Assembly (NCBI GenBank): GCA_017984715.1
Contig: JAGNYY010000001.1
Span: 1-46,837, forward strand
Reading direction: 5' to 3'
From: Rhodoluna sp.
GTDB taxonomy: Bacteria > Actinomycetota > Actinomycetes > Actinomycetales > Microbacteriaceae
DNA: 46,837 nucleotides
Shown here: piece by piece, positions 44,236 through 46,837 of the stretch
Layout: each line of letters begins with the position of its first letter
Position numbering within the stretch: the stretch's first letter is position 1
Position numbers and translations under genes: made by a program
Notes under the pieces: generated by a model
The model's input: only the letters and a program-made list of their open reading frames with translations
What the model was told of the DNA's origin: nothing
The model's database searches: none

Positions 44236-46837
44236 ATGAGCACCGATAAGGAGTCATTCGTCCACCTTCACGTACACACCGAATTCTCGATGCTGGATGG
44301 TGCCGCTCGAATCAAGCCGCTCATCCAAGAGGTTGCCGCTCAAGGCATGCCGGCCATCGGAATCAGCGACCATGGAAACAATCACGGCGCATTCGACTTC
44401 TACAAGACTGCCAAATCTGCCGGAGTGAAACCAATCATCGGCATCGAGGCTTACCTTTCACCAGGAACCGCTCGCCAAGACAGAACCAGAGTGCGCTGGG
44501 GCAATGGCGGCGACGTAGATGGCGATGTTTCTGGTGGTGGCGCGTACACCCACATGACGATGTTCGCCGAGAACACCCCGGGCATGTACAACCTGTTCCG
44601 CATGTCCTCCAAGGCCTGGCTGGACGGCTATTACTTCAAGCCACGCATGGACCGCGAGCTGCTAAACACCTACGGCAAGGGAATCATTGCAACCACCGGT
44701 TGCGTCTCGGGTGAGGTTCAGACTCGACTTCGTCTTGGGCAGTATGACGAGGCGCGCAAGGCTGCCGCCGAGTTCCAAGACATCTTCGGCAAAGAGAATT
44801 TCTATGCCGAGATTATGGATCACGGGCTCGACATCGAACGCCGAACCATGAGTGATTTGATCCGTCTGGCCAAAGACCTAGATATGCCGCTCTTGGCGAC
44901 TAACGATTTGCACTACACCCACGCGGGCGATGCCGAAGCCCATGAGGCTCTGCTCTGTGTGCAGTCTGGCTCAACTCTGATGGACCCAAATCGCTTCAAG
45001 TTCGATGCTCAAGAGTTTTATCTAAAGTCGGCCAAGCAAATGCGTGAGTTGTTCGCCGATTACCCAGAGGCCTGTGACAACACTCTCTTGATCGCCGAGC
45101 GCTGCAACGTGGAGTTCGTCGAGCGTGAACTAATGCCACGATTCCCGGTTCCAGAGGGGCACACCGAGGCGACCTGGTTCGAGCAAGAAGTCGCTGCCGG
45201 TATGGATCGCCGCTACAAGGGGCAAATCCCTGAGGCTCAGGCTAAACAGGTCTCCTACGAAGTCGAAGTCATCAAGCAGATGGGCTTCCCGGGTTACTTC
45301 CTGGTAGTCGCCGACTTCATTGCCTGGGCGCGAGCTCAAGGCATCCGCGTTGGGCCTGGCCGTGGTTCGGCGGCGGGTTCGATCGTTGCCTACGCGCTTG
45401 GCATCACCGAGCTAGACCCGGTAAAACACGGTCTGATTTTCGAGCGATTCCTGAACCCTGAACGTGTTTCGATGCCCGACATCGATGTCGACTTCGACGA
45501 CCGTCGCCGCGGTGAAGTTATTCGCTATGTTTCTGACAAATATGGTGATGACCGCGTGGCGCAGATTGTGACCTTCGGAACCATCAAAGCAAAGCAGGCT
45601 CTAAAGGACGCTGGTCGCGTCCTGGCGATGCCATATTCGGTTGGTGAGAAGCTAACCAAGGCAATGCCGCCGATGGTGCTCGGCCGTGACATCGCACTGA
45701 ACGACATGATCGATAAGACATCTGAGCGTTACAAAGAGGCACAAGACTTCAGAGACCTAATTGAAGGCGACGACGATTCAGCCAAGGTCTTTGAGCTGGC
45801 CCAGGGGCTTGAGAACCTCAAGCGTCAGTGGGGCGTGCACGCCGCCGGTGTGATCATGTCGGCCGAGCCGCTGCTTGACGTTATTCCAATCATGAAGCGC
45901 GAGGATGACGGCGCGATCATCACCCAGTTCGATCAGCCACCATGTGAAAAACTGGGGCTTCTCAAGATGGACTTCTTGGGTCTTCGTAACCTAACCGTGC
46001 TCGATGACACACTGGCGAACATTAAGTCGAACCGTGGTGAAACGGTCATCCTTGAAGACCTGGATCTCGATTCTGACCCGGCCACTTTCGAGCTTTTGTC
46101 GCGCGGCGACACCCTGGGAGTTTTCCAGCTCGATGGCACGGCCATGCGATCTTTGCTTCGCCTGCTGAAGCCAAGTCTTTTCGAGCACATTTCAGCGGTT
46201 ATCGCGTTGTACCGTCCTGGCCCGATGGGTATGAACTCGCACACCAACTATGCGTTGCGAAAGAACGGGCAGCAGGAAGTCGATTCGGTTCACCCTGAAC
46301 TTTCTGAATCGCTATCCGAGGTGCTAGACCCTACCTACGGCCTGATTGTTTATCAGGAGCAGGTCATGGCTGCGGCTCAGAAGGCCGCCGGATTCACGCT
46401 CGGTAAAGCCGACTTGTTGCGTCGAGCCATGGGTAAGAAGAACAAGGAAGAACTGGACAAGCAGTACGAAGGCTTCTCGGATGGCATGAAGGCCAACGGC
46501 TACTCGGAAGAGGCCATCAAGGCACTTTGGGACACCCTGCTGCCCTTCGCCGACTATGCATTCAACCGAGCTCACTCGGCTGCCTATGGCGTTCTTTCAT
46601 ATTGGACTGCCTATCTCAAGGCCAACTATCCAGCCGAATATATGGCCGCTCTGTTGACCTCGGTTGGTGACTCGAAGGACAAGCTGGGTCTTTACCTGAG
46701 CGAATGCCGACGCATGGGAATCAACGTGCTAGCGCCAGATGTAAACGAATCCATCGCAGCCTTCTCTGCGGTTGGCAAGGACATCCGGTTCGGCCTCGGA
46801 GCTGTGCGAAACGTTGGTCTAAACGTGGTCGATGGAA
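44236..46837 (+). CDS. dnaE: DNA polymerase III alpha subunit, N-terminal part (partial)
   Basis: The first 867 codons are present and the gene runs off the window. DnaE1 is the replicative polymerase. The N-terminal PHP domain keeps all nine residues that bind metal in the M. tuberculosis proofreading exonuclease: H12, H14, D21, H46, E71, H106, C156, D224 and H226. The polymerase catalytic pair is D415 and D417 in [13 protein letters not shown], and [10 protein letters not shown] is near 373-382. The fingers region includes [14 protein letters not shown] and [10 protein letters not shown]. The ribosome site GAAGGGAG lies upstream of the ATG. The remaining C-terminal part (OB fold and clamp-binding site) is outside. 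Confidence 0.97.
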   Translation, partial: MSTDKESFVHLHVHTEFSMLDGAARIKPLIQEVAAQGMPAIGISDHGNNHGAFDFYKTAKSAGVKPIIGIEAYLSPGTARQDRTRVRWGNGGDVDGDVSGGGAYTHMTMFAENTPGMYNLFRMSSKAWLDGYYFKPRMDRELLNTYGKGIIATTGCVSGEVQTRLRLGQYDEARKAAAEFQDIFGKENFYAEIMDHGLDIERRTMSDLIRLAKDLDMPLLATNDLHYTHAGDAEAHEALLCVQSGSTLMDPNRFKFDAQEFYLKSAKQMRELFADYPEACDNTLLIAERCNVEFVERELMPRFPVPEGHTEATWFEQEVAAGMDRRYKGQIPEAQAKQVSYEVEVIKQMGFPGYFLVVADFIAWARAQGIRVGPGRGSAAGSIVAYALGITELDPVKHGLIFERFLNPERVSMPDIDVDFDDRRRGEVIRYVSDKYGDDRVAQIVTFGTIKAKQALKDAGRVLAMPYSVGEKLTKAMPPMVLGRDIALNDMIDKTSERYKEAQDFRDLIEGDDDSAKVFELAQGLENLKRQWGVHAAGVIMSAEPLLDVIPIMKREDDGAIITQFDQPPCEKLGLLKMDFLGLRNLTVLDDTLANIKSNRGETVILEDLDLDSDPATFELLSRGDTLGVFQLDGTAMRSLLRLLKPSLFEHISAVIALYRPGPMGMNSHTNYALRKNGQQEVDSVHPELSESLSEVLDPTYGLIVYQEQVMAAAQKAAGFTLGKADLLRRAMGKKNKEELDKQYEGFSDGMKANGYSEEAIKALWDTLLPFADYAFNRAHSAAYGVLSYWTAYLKANYPAEYMAALLTSVGDSKDKLGLYLSECRRMGINVLAPDVNESIAAFSAVGKDIRFGLGAVRNVGLNVVDG

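Noticed and set aside
1..46837. CRISPR arrays, tRNA genes, insertion sequences, prophage or defence genes
   Set aside because: I read the spacers and both strands for these and saw none; nearly all of the sequence is accounted for by housekeeping genes. No previously undescribed multi-gene system is evident.

Overview
The window is a gene-dense stretch of chromosome from an actinobacterium, most probably a small-genome member of the Microbacteriaceae (freshwater 'Luna'-type lineages fit the moderate GC and very short spacers; this placement is inferred from gene content, not from a search). The actinobacterial signs are a division and cell-wall cluster with no ftsA, DivIVA/Wag31 and SepF beside ftsZ, a GarA-type FHA protein with a MerR-type FtsR, a PknL-type PASTA kinase divergent from its small HTH partner, a class II DAHP synthase, and -10 boxes of the TANNNT form, several placed so that the transcript would be leaderless. 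No spacer exceeds about 220 bases. I saw no tRNA, rRNA, CRISPR array, insertion sequence or prophage gene.

Layout. 1-1697: end of cmk and the GTPase gene der, closed by a strong terminator. 1724-8058: a methylcitrate-cycle locus, prpE divergent from a GntR/FCD regulator followed by prpD, prpB and prpC. It turns propionyl-CoA and oxaloacetate into succinate and pyruvate. 8106-10548: pgsA, garA, ftsR and a second MerR gene, a compacted form of the mycobacterial pgsA2-garA neighbourhood. 10648-15867: pyruvate carboxylase (which can replace the oxaloacetate used by the methylcitrate cycle), a MinD/ParA-like ATPase with a disordered N-terminus, and peptide deformylase. 15883-24775: a block resembling the mycobacterial aroG-pknL region: fadD, ROK glucokinase, plsC, aroG, the PASTA kinase, its HTH partner, a polyprenyl synthase and a DUF3040 membrane protein.

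24931-42756: the division and cell-wall (dcw) cluster. Four 10-bp MraZ boxes precede mraZ, rsmH, ftsL, ftsI, murE, murF, mraY, murD, ftsW, murG, murC, ftsQ, ftsZ, yggS, sepF, yggT and divIVA. Many of these genes overlap as ATGA or GTGA, which suggests translational coupling. They supply lipid II synthesis (MurC-F, MraY, MurG), its polymerisation and crosslinking (FtsW, FtsI), the divisome core (FtsZ, SepF, FtsL, FtsQ) and polar growth (DivIVA). 42734-46837: lspA, rluD and the first 867 codons of dnaE.

I found no wholly new system. The points most worth a second look are a symmetric operator/promoter pair in the prpE-gntR spacer, a MurE substrate motif changed from DNPR to HHPR (suggesting a diamino acid other than meso-DAP in the wall), repeated T-x-V-hydrophobic motifs beside the membrane in the PASTA kinase, a perfect 17-bp inverted repeat after pyc, and recurrent leaderless-type promoters.
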